From NCBI GenBank assembly GCA_029961685.1, contig JARWKL010000010.1:6965931-7029930 (forward strand): a DNA stretch of 64,000 bases, written 5' to 3'. Below are positions 12,458-22,440 of this stretch, piece by piece (within the stretch, counting starts at the first letter, position 1; each line of letters starts with the position of its first letter). The notes beneath the pieces are model-generated. The model saw only the letters and a list, made by a program, of their open reading frames with translations. It was not told the DNA's origin and searched no databases. The position numbers were made by a program, and so were the translations under genes. The stretch is from Aristolochia californica (taxonomy: Eukaryota > Streptophyta > Magnoliopsida > Piperales > Aristolochiaceae).

Positions 12458-12545
12458 TTGTTCATGGAGCATAAAAGTAGACTAATCACTCTTCGTGGGA
12501 TCGATCCTTACACGCACTACTACATATATTTTTAGGAGTATAGGT
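11295..12545. mobile_element. LTR-like insertion in copia II (probable gypsy-type solo LTR, edges approximate)
   Basis: Copia coding is interrupted between integrase (ends near 11,290) and RT (starts near 12,855). The intervening DNA is non-coding. Its right part ends with 'gggatcgatccttacacgcactactacatat', split here as 'gggatcgatccttac' and 'actactacatat'. That style is familiar from the ends of long LTRs of plant gypsy Athila/Tat-type elements. I did not find a clear TG/CA pair or target duplication, and the right side was rearranged by a local duplication, so both the class and the edges are tentative. Confidence 0.45.
12422..12454. repeat. Poly-C run, 33 bp
   Basis: Thirty-three consecutive C residues lie just before the first copy of the 212-bp duplication. 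The minus strand is a G run, which could form quadruplex or triplex structures and is a likely source of length error in assembly. Confidence 0.95.
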
Positions 12546-12880
12546 TTTATTTTTGGTTGCCTGCGACAGCACACCAGTTACCTGCACATCGACAGCATCT
12601 TCGATCCATGCGCCCTCTACAAGCTCCATTCACGAACTCACACCCAACCCCCAACACCCCCCCTCCATCCTTGTTCACGAAGCATAAAAGTAGACTAATC
12701 ACTCTTCTTGGGATCGATCCTTACTCGCACTACTACATATATTTTTAGAAGTATAGGTTTTACTTTTTGGTTGCCTGCGACAGCACACCAGTTACCAGCA
12801 CATCGACCGCATCTTCGATCCATACGCCCTCTACAAGCTCCATTCACGAACTCACACCCAATTGTAACTCAAGTTCTTAC
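12455..12880 (+). repeat. Tandem duplication, unit about 212 bp
   Basis: The segment starting 'tccttgttcatggagcataa' at 12,455 recurs at about 12,667 as 'tccttgttcacgaagcataa'. It continues almost identically through 'gggatcgatccttac', 'gcctgcgacagcacacc' and 'cattcacgaactcacaccca'. Each copy joins the end of the LTR-like insertion to copia linker sequence, so the duplication happened after that insertion. The second copy runs directly into the copia RT reading at about 12,860. Confidence 0.88.
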
Positions 12881-14395
12881 TGATCTTAAATGGCGCCATG
12901 CTATGTCTGATGAGTATGATGATCTTGTTTGGAATGGGACACGAGAGCTGGTTCCCTCGGATACCTCACAAAATTTGGTTGGTTACAGATTAATTTTTTG
13001 TACTAAATATATCTCTGATGGCTCTATTGACACGTACAAGGATCATTTAGTTGCCAAAGGGTTTCACTAGCGCGTTGAGGTTGATTATCATGAAACTTTT
13101 AATCTTTGTTGTCAAGCCTACCACTATTAACATTATTCTTAGCCTTGCAGTAAGTCATGGCTAGTCACTTCAACAACTTGATGTTAATAATGTTTGTCTC
13201 CAACGCACTCTATCTGAGGATGTCTTTATGGCACAACCACAGGGTTCATTGATCGTAATCATCCCCATCATGTCTACAAACTTTGCAAAGTCATCTACGG
13301 TCTCAAGAAAAGACCTTGTGCTTGGTATCATGAGTCACACCAATTTTTCATCACATTTGGCTTCACAAACTCTCATGTAGACTCCTCTCTATTTATCTCT
13401 CACACATGATCAATTGTGCTACATATTCTGGTATATGAGGGTGACTGTAACAGTGACATCATTATTACATGAGATAACGATCAAGTTATGACAACTTTCA
13501 TCCACCTTTTTGCTCAAAGATTTTTACTAAAGGATCTTGGCTCTTTGACTTACTTTCTCAAAATTGAAGTTGTTCCTCGTTCTCAAGCCTACTTCTGTCT
13601 CAATGGCGGTATATCTTTGATCTCCTTACTCGCACACGCATAACAATTGCAAAGCCTGTACTTACACCCCTTGCCACATCATCTATGCTCAAACTTTAGT
13701 CTAGCATGACACTCTCTAATGCATCTAAATATCAGGCTGTTGTTGGGAATCTACAATATTTGTCTTTTACTCGCCCTGACATTGCTTATGTGGTAAATAA
13801 GTTATCTCTATTTATGCATTACCCTACGACTGATCATTGGGATATTGCCAAGCAATTGTTACGCTATCTCTATGGGACTCAGGACCATGGTATCGTAATA
13901 CATCAGTAATTTTTATATCTCTTCATGCGTTCTCTGATGCTGACTAGGCAGGAAACAAGGATAATTTCACTTCTACCGGTGTTTATATTGTTTACCTAGG
14001 TCGCAATCATATCTATTGGAGTTCTAAGAAGCAACTGTGGCTCGATCCTCTACTGAGGCGGAATATCTATTTGTTGTAACCACTGTAGCTGAGATCTGTT
14101 GGATATGCTCTCTTCTCATTGAACTTGGAGTTCTTCTTTTGCGACAACTGATGCTTTTATTATGACAATATCGGTGTTATAAATCTGTGCTCCAATCCCT
14201 TATTTCACTCACATATGAAACGTGTAACTTTGGATTACCACTTCATTTGAGAAAAAGTTCAGAGTGGTGCTCTTTGGTTGACTCATGTGTCTTAGGTTGA
14301 TTAGTTAGCAAATACTCTTACCAAACTGCTTCCATGAACACGTTTCGTCTTCTTGAAGACCAAGACTGGACTCTCGAAGCTCCATCTTACGGGGG
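12858..14395 (+). pseudogene. Ty1-copia II reverse transcriptase and RNase H remnant
   Basis: The frame 12,858-13,070 gives a copia RT start (WRHAMSDEYDDL, then YKDHLVAKGFH). Later pieces are LQQLDVNN near 13,170, HVYKLCKVIYGLKK near 13,270, and the segment KYQAVVGNLQYLSFTRPDIAY (split here as KYQAVVGNLQYL and SFTRPDIAY) at 13,728-13,790. The RT catalytic site is destroyed: near 13,430 the reading is VYEGD instead of YVDD. RNase H is recognisable near 13,935 (FSDAD, stop, AGNKDN) and NHIYWSSKKQ near 14,005-14,035. Numerous stops and frameshifts are present. Confidence 0.85.
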
Positions 14396-14396
14396 T

Positions 14397-14574
14397 ATGA
14401 AAGAGAAAAAATAAAGCCGATAGAATTTGAGATTATCTCAAATTATAATGTTAAAGCAATATAATCTCCTTTTAGTGATAATACTTATCATGTAAAATCT
14501 TCTCACTATAAATACATATATTGATGAATGTAAAGCAAAAATATTCATTTATCTTATTCTATATAGTAATTTCA
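14397..14574 (+). mobile_element. 3' LTR of copia II (short, tentative)
   Basis: A purine-rich 'acgggggta' precedes TGAAAGAG at 14,397. A CA end is possible at 14,574 (taatttca). A TATA box (ctataaatac) is at about 14,508. This would be a short LTR of about 178 bp. No second LTR copy is recognisable upstream of the gag, so the assignment rests on position and promoter motif only. Confidence 0.45.
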
Positions 14575-16536
14575 TAACAAAATAAAATAAAATAAAAAGG
14601 ATAATACGCAATGTAACTTTCAAGAAGGACAGTTTTTATCAAGTTCATGTCAAATTACGCGATGTTAATCCATTATGTAAGAGAGAAAAAGAAACGGAGA
14701 AATGGGCGAGGCGATGGGAGAAAAAGTAAACAAAACCGTGGTCTCTCTTCCCTCATCCGCAAGCATCGCTGTCTCATCCAAAATAACTCAATTAATTCAC
14801 TCTTTCTCCTCTCATATTCCATCAGATTTCCGAATTCACCCATTAAAAAATGTAAGAGTTAACAGAGGAAGGGCGACAGAATAATAAGAGAACCGTCGAC
14901 CTACTTTATTTGAGAGTCAAATTGCGAGGAAGGGGGCTCACGAGGCCTGTCGGGGCTGCACTGTTTAGATTTATATTTGAAATGGTAAAGATATGGTGCC
15001 GGTGGATGCCTAGATTTTATTTGCCGAAGGGAGAGAAACCAGAAGCTCACCCATCAACATCCCTTTGATTTGAAAACCTTGTGCTGTGGCGAGAGTTTCT
15101 TCCCTTGAGTGATAATAACTTGACAATTTTTTCTTAGAACTACACTTCCCACTTCCTTTTTTCCCCATTAGAGAGTAGTTAAGATTCCGCGTTTTGCACA
15201 AAAACAAAGAAAGTGGCGTGCATGTAGTAAGGGAGTAGTTAACTGGGACGAAAAACCGTAGAAACCTCTAGGCATCTCCCTCTCGAGCTCGTATCGTAGT
15301 AACGCAGTACGGGAGACGTAGCAGTGATGGATTAGATAAGAAAGGGCCTCAACACGAATAAAAAGGTTATGGCCTACCAAATCAAATGTCTCCATCAAGA
15401 TTGCAGTGGCAATTATTCATAGAAACATCCCCGAAAACGTAGGTTCTTGGGCTCCTGATTTCAGACCTACTTTCATCATCCTATCCAGTGACCACATCTT
15501 CTCCTAAAGAAGAAGAGTTCATTCTCACTCTTTTCTCCTACTGGAGTTCAATAATATGGAGTTCCTATTCCAGAGTCAAAACACTAATTATGTAGAAAAA
15601 CCTACAATAATAGGACGCAACAATTTTTAATTCCATCTTGTCCACCCTATTCATTTGCCGGCCATAGAAGATACCAAAAGGTCCCAACTGGGTCGGGAGA
15701 ACCGGAGTCAATCTTTACATTATGACCCATTAGAGATCCGGAAGTGGAATTATCATTTGTGAGCGGAATTGTTCGCCAGTAACAGGAAAGAATCAGAGGA
15801 AACGGAATATTGATTAAAATGATGATTGATTAGAATCAAATTACAATTACATCAACTTGATTTTCCCGGAGAGAGACAGCTAAGTAGGCTTAACAACGAC
15901 CTGCGCGAAGCTTGGGAAGGTAAGTCAACTTCAACAGTGCCTGCTCTTCATCGCTCACCATCTTCACAGATATGTCCTCCGATTGTAGAACAAAAACAGA
16001 GAAAGGCACAAATAAGAGATGGACATCAGAAGAGAATAATTTATAATGAGAAACAGCCAGACAATAATCGTGGAAACAAAGCCACACGACGAAATTCAAG
16101 AATAAGAATACACGTACGATACCCATGATTCCGTAGCTCCCGAGCTGTTTTCTTTCGACGGACGAAAGCAGATAATAGGGAGAGAATAAAAACTCATCCC
16201 AGGTATAAGATACCCAAATAGAAAAAGAAAATAATCCCACATCACAACGAACCTGTCACAATGCAGAAACATTAAATAAAAAGAGAGAAAACCCGTAACC
16301 GAATTTATTATCACCACCCACCAACTGAGCCACCTGTCATCTACTCTGAAAGAATCAGAAGAAAAGCAGGAACCCAGAGTGGAAATCGATCACAGCACCT
16401 CTCCCCAGAAACTGAAAAATAAAGAAGAAGCAGAGCAGTCCCAGTTCAGCACAGACGCCATAACAGTAGGAAGAACCCATGAAACTCAGGATAGATAGCG
16501 CCTTCGTACGACGTACCAAAGTTAGTACGAGCTTCC
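14575..16536. other. No recognisable gene; possible host leader or intron DNA
   Basis: This stretch holds only short frames on both strands (for example 15,168-15,398 and 15,890-16,240 minus) without family signatures. Base composition is less AT-rich than the transposon DNA around it. On the minus strand a splice-acceptor-like 'tttctgcattgtgacag' ends near 16,252, which would fit a leader intron of the putative transcript starting near 16.77 kb. No downstream coding exon is recognisable. Confidence 0.35.
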
Positions 16537-16662
16537 TCACAAGTCATACATGGCGCTATCCCTCCTGAGCTTCACTAGTCCTCCCATACATTTTTTTTTC
16601 TTCCTCGATCGTCTCCTCTCAATGCCAGAGGCACAAGAATCATCTTTGGTAAAAAAACTCAT
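16537..16662 (-). CDS. Short basic leader ORF, 41 residues (hypothetical)
   Basis: A minus-strand ATG at 16,662 opens a 41-codon frame starting MSFFTKDD, with a very basic middle (RRRSRKKKKC) and the end KLRRDSAMYDL before the stop. It lies about 130 bp downstream of a good TATA box (16,791-16,800). It is therefore placed like a first or upstream ORF in a plant transcript leader. I do not recognise the peptide. A longer in-frame start at 16,830 would lie upstream of the TATA box and is less likely. No main ORF is visible downstream, so the gene, if any, may be broken or have its exons further away. Confidence 0.3.
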   Translation of the reverse strand: MSFFTKDDSCASGIERRRSRKKKKCMGGLVKLRRDSAMYDL

Positions 16663-16790
16663 CGCGATGAGACAACGGTGAAAAGAGGAGGGAGAGACTC
16701 GAAGACAGAGAAGTCTGGCGAGAAAGTGGATAGAGAAAAAAGAGAAGGAAAGAGTAGGCACTTGGAGGAAAAGGGTGGAGAAGGGGGAGG

Positions 16791-16800
16791 TATTTATAGT
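16791..16800 (-). promoter_or_regulatory. TATA box of a putative minus-strand promoter
   Basis: The minus strand reads ACTATAAATA, followed by a C/T-rich stretch (cctcccccttctccaccc), a usual plant core-promoter arrangement. A transcript would start near 16,765 and run toward lower coordinates. No LTR structure is visible around it, so a host promoter is more likely than an LTR promoter. Confidence 0.4.
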
Positions 16801-16859
16801 GGGAAGGGCACGTGAGAGAAAGGGTGACAAGGGTCATGTCTTGCTTCGGAGACATGAGG

Positions 16860-19184
16860 AGATTGACCAAGTTAAAAAGAAAGAAGAGAGTTAAAAATTA
16901 TGAGAAGAAGAAGAAGTAGCTCAAGTAGCCCTTTTCCGCCCCTGCCGACTACGCCTTTTTCTTCTCCCTTGAAATACGGTAGGGATAACGTACCGGTACT
17001 CCCTCTGCTCCCTTCAGCCCTCTCCTTTCCCTTTCATCAACAATTTAATTTACCCTTTTACCCTTCCTCCTTAAAACATTCTAGAGTTACCGTGAGAAGC
17101 GGCCCCACCATTTTAGAGTCCAAGTGGACTTCACTGAGCAGGCCCCACTTTGTTCCACCGGTTTAAGTTGCTCGACTTAGTAAGAACATTTTTAGTATTT
17201 ATTTTTTTAATTCTAATAAGAACCTGAAAGCGACAAAATAGAGGACATCGCCCACTAGCTTAATTTTAAAATGACAGCCTAATTATAGCTAAGTGTACGT
17301 TAAAGTTTAAACACGCATGTAATCCTTTCCTAATCTTGCATAATCCCCATTTCAGTAAAAGAAAACAGAAAGTAATCAAATTCGTGGGCCCGGAACTAGA
17401 CGCAAATCTAACTCCCACGCAAAGTTTGCGGAAGATGGCCGGAGGGGTAATTAGTGGGGAGAACGGAGGGGCGGTTTGGGGAGAGAGTAGGGCATAGCGC
17501 CGTAGGCTTCTTCGAGCTGACACGCCTCGGAAATTGTGCGCTCGACTCCGTTCTCGTGGCTCGCCCCACTCAGTACTGAGGACCGACTGACTGCTTCCGC
17601 GAGTACAGATCTGAGAGGGAGTCGGTCGCGCTTTCCGAGGCGGTGCTTTTTAAAGGAACTGGAAGGCGTCAAAAGACGGAAAAGGCCATGACTTTTTCTG
17701 ACAATTTCGGTACCTTTCTGGACTTTTGGGGCAGAAAACGACAGAGCCCGGGGGAACCCTCCCTCAGTCCCCCTTTTTGGGATAGCTTTCGTATTTAGGA
17801 TTTTATCCCGTTTCGGTGGCCTTCATAGGGGCGGATTGTTTCATACCAACAAAATTGACCATGAAAACTAACCATAAAAGTCCACCAATAATTAAGAATT
17901 TGAAAAGACAAGCCAAAGTTTTAGATGATGTTGTGCTAATATAGGAACTTAATCCCAAATTAGAAGTCGATTTGACCCAATCCTAATTCTTTTTACATGA
18001 ATTTATAAACTAAGGTTTCAGATTCTTTCTTTTATAATCGATTTGACCCAATCCTAATTCTTGATTCATAGATTTAAGAGCTTAGTTCCAAATTGAGGGT
18101 ATAACAAGCCATGCCACTTTAAGGACAATTCATTGAAAAAAGGACTCTGAATAAATTCATTAGTTTGGTGGGTCATTCTTATATACCAACTTTCTTTTCA
18201 AATTATGATGATTATGCTTTCCATTTTCTCACTCTTTGTAGAAAACTAAAATGACAGAAGAATTATTTTTACTTTTTATCAATTTTCTATTAAAAATCCC
18301 TTTACCATTTTATACGCTTATAGCACCATAGAAAACATTTGAAATTTTTTTATTTTAGTATTTGTATCTACATTGGAAATAAAATTAAAAAAAATTATAA
18401 ATATAAAAAAATAAGATAGAAGCAAAAAATGAGATCAAGAATCACTTTAATATTTGGTTTACTTTTCCTATTGTTTCCCTATTGGAGCAATAGGAAACTC
18501 ATTTTTCTATTTTTTTTTTACAATATTTTTTAAAAGCAAGAGAAATCAAGAGGACTCAAGTGAAAAATTCTTTCATTCAAAAGTTGACACAAACACCATC
18601 AAATTTTAGTCAATTATAATTTTTCTCTACTCATTTTCCTATAACTTATTATTAACACAAAAACACATAAGGTTTGAGGTTGCACAAGATGATTGACCAT
18701 GTGCTAGCTAGTCCTCTTTGTTTAGCTATATTTCGTGCTAGCTAGTCCTCTTTGTTTAGCTATATTCCGTGCTAGCGGAGCTGTATCTGCATAGCAATTG
18801 TGCTCGTCAAATCAATATAGGTTTATTTCACTTATTCTTCTTTTTCTTTTTATCTATGAGCAAAGAATTATTTTTGTTACTGGTGTTGTTGTTTGGTTTC
18901 ACTCCAAAAGAATAGTTTTTTCTAGCATAAATGTTTTTCTAATAGTTGTTTTGTTTTTGTCTTATGCACTTTTATGCCATTTTTTTCTCTTCGATATTTT
19001 TTGTCTATTTTTGTCTTTGGCATTACCCCACCAAAATGTTGCTACTTTTGTTGGTTTGGTTGTTTAGTTTCACAAAGAAAAAGGACCGCAATAAACTCAA
19101 AGTGTTCTTATGTTAGTGTTCTTCTTTTACTTTGTTTCATTTATTGCTTTGATATTGGCAACAATTTTGCAAAATGGCCCAAAA
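16860..19184. other. No recognisable gene; local GC-rich patch then AT-rich DNA
   Basis: Between about 17,380 and 17,820 the DNA is unusually rich in G, C and CpG for this window. The minus frames there (17,266-17,523 and 17,451-17,672) have no family I recognise. From 17,830 the sequence is AT-rich and featureless apart from a short duplication at 18,698-18,775. The GC-rich patch lies upstream of the putative promoter and may be a CpG-rich promoter flank. Confidence 0.35.
18698..18775 (+). repeat. Tandem duplication of about 37 bp
   Basis: The unit 'gtgctagctagtcctctttg' followed by 'tttagctatattt' occurs twice in a row, and a third partial copy starts with 'gtgctagcggagc'. Confidence 0.8.
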
Positions 19185-20082
19185 TGATGTGATTGGAATT
19201 AGGATAAATATGAAGGAAATTTTGCAAAGAACAATGCATTCAAAGTGTAGGTGCTAGGTTTCATTTAGATGGTGTGAGACAGGTAAGAATTTTCCATTTG
19301 CTTGATGTAGTTAAATTTAATGAACTTTTGAAAAGAGGTTGCTTTCCATTGGGTTCAATTAGTAATGTCTTTATTTTTTCTTCTTGGTTTTGGATTATGA
19401 AATTCACAAATGGGAGACTTTTGGTGGGCTAGTGCAAGCATGTTGAATATTTCAGTGTCCCACTTGTGTATAACCTTCTTTTGGGTTCAATCTAAATATT
19501 TTGTTAATTTGTTTAGAGTTTGATTTGGCTCATCTTATAGGTTAGTGTTGAGGTTGTTAAGCTCTTTTTAAATGAAGGGGAAATGGTATGTAATTATATC
19601 TCATATACCTATTTTGTTTTATCCTTTTTTCTTTTACAATCTAATGAAGGCCTTCCAAGGGTTAGATTGTTTAACTAAAATTAGACTCTTCCCTTATTCT
19701 TGTATTTGCTTACATATGTTGCTTCTGGTATAGATTTTCAACATGCTATTTCCTTTGGTACAGGTAATCTATACATTTGGAAGGGATCCCCAATTTCAAA
19801 ATACTATCATTGAAGAAATTGCACCTTTGATTATTGCTCATGTCATTGTTTGTTTTTCTCTTATATTGAAAAACACAACTTGATTTTCTATCATTCTGAT
19901 TGAACTTTATGTGGCCTATTGGTTGGGGTGCATCGTTCTGTGTTGATCCATAACAATATGTTGTCTCCAATGTCTAAGTGCTTGGGAACTTTCATTTGTG
20001 ACTATTCTTGTTCATAAAACTATTATGTTTACTTGATGCATAGGTACTTGTTAATAGCAGAACTGCAAGTGCCAGTGAGATT
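19185..20082 (+). pseudogene. CtpA-like C-terminal processing peptidase fragment (S41 family)
   Basis: Four short exon-like pieces match the plant CtpA/S41 peptidase family in the right order. Around 19,191-19,282 is a PDZ-region piece (IGIRINMKEI, then VLGF and HLDGVRQ) ending at a GTAAG donor, with a stop and a frame change inside. 19,541-19,585 reads GLVSVEVVKLFLNEGEM between AG and GTATGT. 19,764-19,847 reads VIYTFGRDPQFQNTI and onward to AHVI. 20,044-20,082 reads VLVNSRTASASEI before a GTGAGA donor. The last piece contains the SASE motif with the nucleophile Ser of this family. Family enzymes trim C-termini in the chloroplast lumen (D1 protein for CtpA). The part between the PDZ piece and GLV and the part after EI, with the catalytic Lys region, are not found. 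A broken gene copy is the simplest reading. Confidence 0.8.
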
Positions 20083-20400
20083 GTGAGAATGCACGTGCTT
20101 TATCTGAAATTCTATCTTAAAATGGGGTATCTAAGCATCAAATATACAAAAGCATGATTTCTAAATCATAATCGTAGATGCAGCTGAGATTTCCAACCTT
20201 GATCTGAAACAAAACTTGTAGGTGGCATTCTTTATGGACCCAAAACCAGTTTGTGTATTTGAATGTCTAAAAATTGTTGCAATGAGAAATCACCTCCAAG
20301 GTACAATATTTGTATGTCTTAAAATACAATACTGTTTGAACGTAATCCTCCATCCTGCATTTTGGTTATCTATTGGACAGTCCATGAATTTTGTAATAGA
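20083..20400 (+). other. Possible intron or decayed 3' part of the CtpA-like gene
   Basis: Directly after the last recognised exon there is AT-rich DNA. At 20,221 an 'acttgtag' acceptor is followed by GTGGCATTC (VAF...), which could correspond weakly to the VASALHD block expected next. The similarity breaks down after six residues, so I do not call an exon. Confidence 0.25.
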
Positions 20401-20401
20401 A

Positions 20402-20464
20402 GATTTTGTGGCCTAATGGATAAGGCACTAATTTAATTGGAGAATATGGCTTCAATTCCCAGTA
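20402..20464 (+). repeat. tRNA-Arg-like head, decayed (SINE-type)
   Basis: 'gtggcctaatggataaggca' at 20,408-20,427 is the D-arm and A-box of plant tRNA-Arg genes. About 30 bp later 'ggcttcaattccc' is a weakened B-box. The anticodon arm does not pair well and the acceptor ends are missing, so this is not a working tRNA gene. It is most likely the head of a tRNA-derived SINE or an old tRNA pseudogene. Confidence 0.6.
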
Positions 20465-21225
20465 AAATTATTTATTTTTTTTGTTCTTCTATGGAAAAAT
20501 CCTCTTGGTGTTTATTTGTATGTTCAGGGTTTCTTACAAAATATATTATTATATGAGATTTTTTTTTTTCAAATTTTAAATAAATAACACACATGTCTAT
20601 GATTAATAGATAACCATTGAAGATGATGAAGGCTGTAAATCAAGTGATACTAGAACTGTGTGAATTTATAACATGAGTGAAAGTTTGGTAAGTTCACCTG
20701 CATGTTGTGTATTATTTTCTACTATTCTTGACATTTTGTCCTTTTTTTCTTATGCAAAGTGTCAAGCTCTTGCACTAATGTGCAACCTCATTTGGACCAT
20801 TTGCCATTTGGCCAGGAAGGCTGAATCTACTGGTTCTATCCATGAGGATTACCATCTTGCGAGATGTGATGAAACATCTTCTTTTACTTGTGAAATGGAG
20901 AAATCCTTTTTGTATGCACTAGTAAGGTATCCAGGAGCTTATCAAGGAATGATGTTGAGACTAATTAGGCCACTAGTCCAAATTCATACCAAGTTGTAGA
21001 AAATAGAAATCAACAAGATAGATAAATTCATTTTTTCAACTAAACTAGTTTTACAAGCATCTGTGTCAAAATCCTTGCAAATAATTGCTCTTTGGAGGTT
21101 GAACAGTAGAAATGCAAGAAAAAATATGTAAAAAAATAAAAATCTATGGTTGAAAGCTCAAACAAATATCACTAAATAGTTGGCTGAGAAAATTAAAAGA
21201 GTTTAGTATACAATATGAATAATAA
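20465..21225. other. No recognisable gene
   Basis: AT-rich DNA between two tRNA-like heads. The 108-residue plus frame at 20,673-20,999 includes a stretch CQALALMCNLIWTICHLA and is preceded by a splice-like 'ttatgcaaag', but I do not recognise any family. Confidence 0.3.
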
Positions 21226-21230
21226 GTCTC

Positions 21231-21292
21231 TGCTGGGATTTGAACCCAGATCTCCAGTTGTCTGGTGCCATATCATTAGGCCACAAAAGTCT
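21231..21292 (-). repeat. tRNA-like head on the minus strand (SINE-type)
   Basis: On the minus strand 'gtggcctaatgatatggcacc' (split as gtggcctaatga and tatggcacc) provides an A-box. 'ctgggttcaaatcccag' provides a B-box in a perfectly paired T-arm (CTGGG/CCCAG). The anticodon arm is shortened and no full acceptor stem forms. It resembles the head at 20,402 and points toward it. Confidence 0.65.
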
Positions 21293-21619
21293 TCTCAATA
21301 AAATGGAAACAATACAACCGGTATACAACTCAATAGATCTAGTTATATATAACACCTCAAGGCACTTGCAAAGGAAATAGTCATCTCTAGGCCTTGTACT
21401 AGCATCAGACACTTGTGAAAATAAATAAATAATTTAAATTATAGTATTAATATGAAAATCCATAAATCCAATTTATTATTCTAACAAAAACATACACTTA
21501 GTAAGAATATCAACAAAAATTATAAAGAAATTTTAGAAGTATTCATAAAGCTTCTCTTTCTTTCGGGTCATCTCTTTCTCTTGACCGATTTACCTTGGGT
21601 GGTACTTTATGTTGTGCAT
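21293..21619. other. No recognisable gene
   Basis: AT-rich DNA with no supported feature, ending at the TRIM fold-back cluster. Confidence 0.4.
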
Positions 21620-22199
21620 TGTAAGCACCTAACCAATACAACCCGAAAAGATTAGTCGATTAAGTGGAACCAAGGACCCACACTTACACCCACCTCGCCA
21701 AATGGAAAGACCAAATCAAATCCAAAGACCAAACCAAAGTCCCCTCGTGGATTCGAACACAGGGTGGAGTGTTAAATGCCAAGTACCAAACCATCCGCAC
21801 CCAACAGACTAGTCAATTAAGTGAGACCAAGGACCCACACTTACACCCACTCTGCCAAATGCAAAGACCAAATCAAATCCAAACAAACCAAAGTCCCCTC
21901 GGGGATTCGAACATGGGGTGGAGTGTCAAATGCCAAGTACCAAACCATCCACACCCAACAGACTAGTCGATTAAGTGGGACCAAGGATCCACACTTACAC
22001 CCACCCCGCCAAATCTGTTGGGTGTGGATGGCTTGGTACTTGGCATTTGACACTCCACCCCATGTTCGAATCCCCGAGGGGACTTTGGTTTGTTTGGATT
22101 TGATTTGGTCTTTGCATTTGGTGGGGTGGGTGTAAGTGTGGGTCCTTGGTCCCACTTAATTGACTAGTCTTTTTGGGTTGTATTGGTTAGGTGCTTACA
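21620..22199. mobile_element. Fold-back TRIM cluster: large imperfect palindrome with 69-bp LTRs
   Basis: A 69-bp LTR (TGTAAGCACC...CACTTACA on plus) lies at 21,620-21,688 in minus orientation, and its reverse complement lies at 22,131-22,199 in plus orientation. Between them the left side holds about one and a half tandem copies of an internal unit of roughly 155 bp. The segment at about 21,864-21,960 returns inverted at about 22,017-22,113, leaving a spacer of some 56 bp. The two strands therefore encode nearly the same 104-residue nonsense frame (21,821-22,135 plus and 21,841-22,155 minus). Each unit carries a B-box-like GTTCGAATCC word. No protein is encoded. Confidence 0.85.
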
Positions 22200-22440
22200 T
22201 GTTATCAAAACAGGTTTCCGCATGTCCCGCCTTCGAATCCCCGCGTGTTCGCATGTTTGGCGTGGGGATTTTGTATTTGCATTTGTATTTGTATTTGAAA
22301 TTTGTATTTGTATTTGAAATTTGAAATTTGTATTTGCAGGGGAGTGTTGGAATATGTTGGTGATCTATGTTAAGTATTTGACTTTCCGCACCTTAATCGA
22401 TTAGTCGTTTGGGGTTCTATTTGTTAGGTGCTTATATGCA
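22131..22440 (+). mobile_element. TRIM element in plus orientation (LTR, PBS, internal, PPT, LTR-like)
   Basis: The LTR at 22,131-22,199 ends TTAGGTGCTTACA and is followed by TGTTATCAAAACAGGTTTC. That is an altered but extended match to the complement of initiator tRNA-Met (TGGTATCAGAGCCAGG...). The internal part includes a repeated 'gtatttgtatttgaaattt' stretch at 22,270-22,340. A purine tract 'gcaggggag' is followed by TGTTGGAATATG..., whose right end again reads TTAGGTGCTTATA (about 22,437). The two LTRs share their 3' halves but differ in their 5' halves, so the element is a hybrid or rearranged. Confidence 0.65.

Noticed and set aside
16537..16830. 97-residue protein with start at 16,830
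   Set aside because: Its first codons would lie upstream of the TATA box. The inner ATG at 16,662 fits the promoter better.
20402..20464. Functional tRNA-Arg gene
   Set aside because: No acceptor stem, a poorly paired anticodon arm and a weak B-box.
21821..22155. Two 104-residue frames on opposite strands as genes
   Set aside because: They are near copies of each other because the DNA is palindromic, and they run through TRIM LTR and internal sequence.
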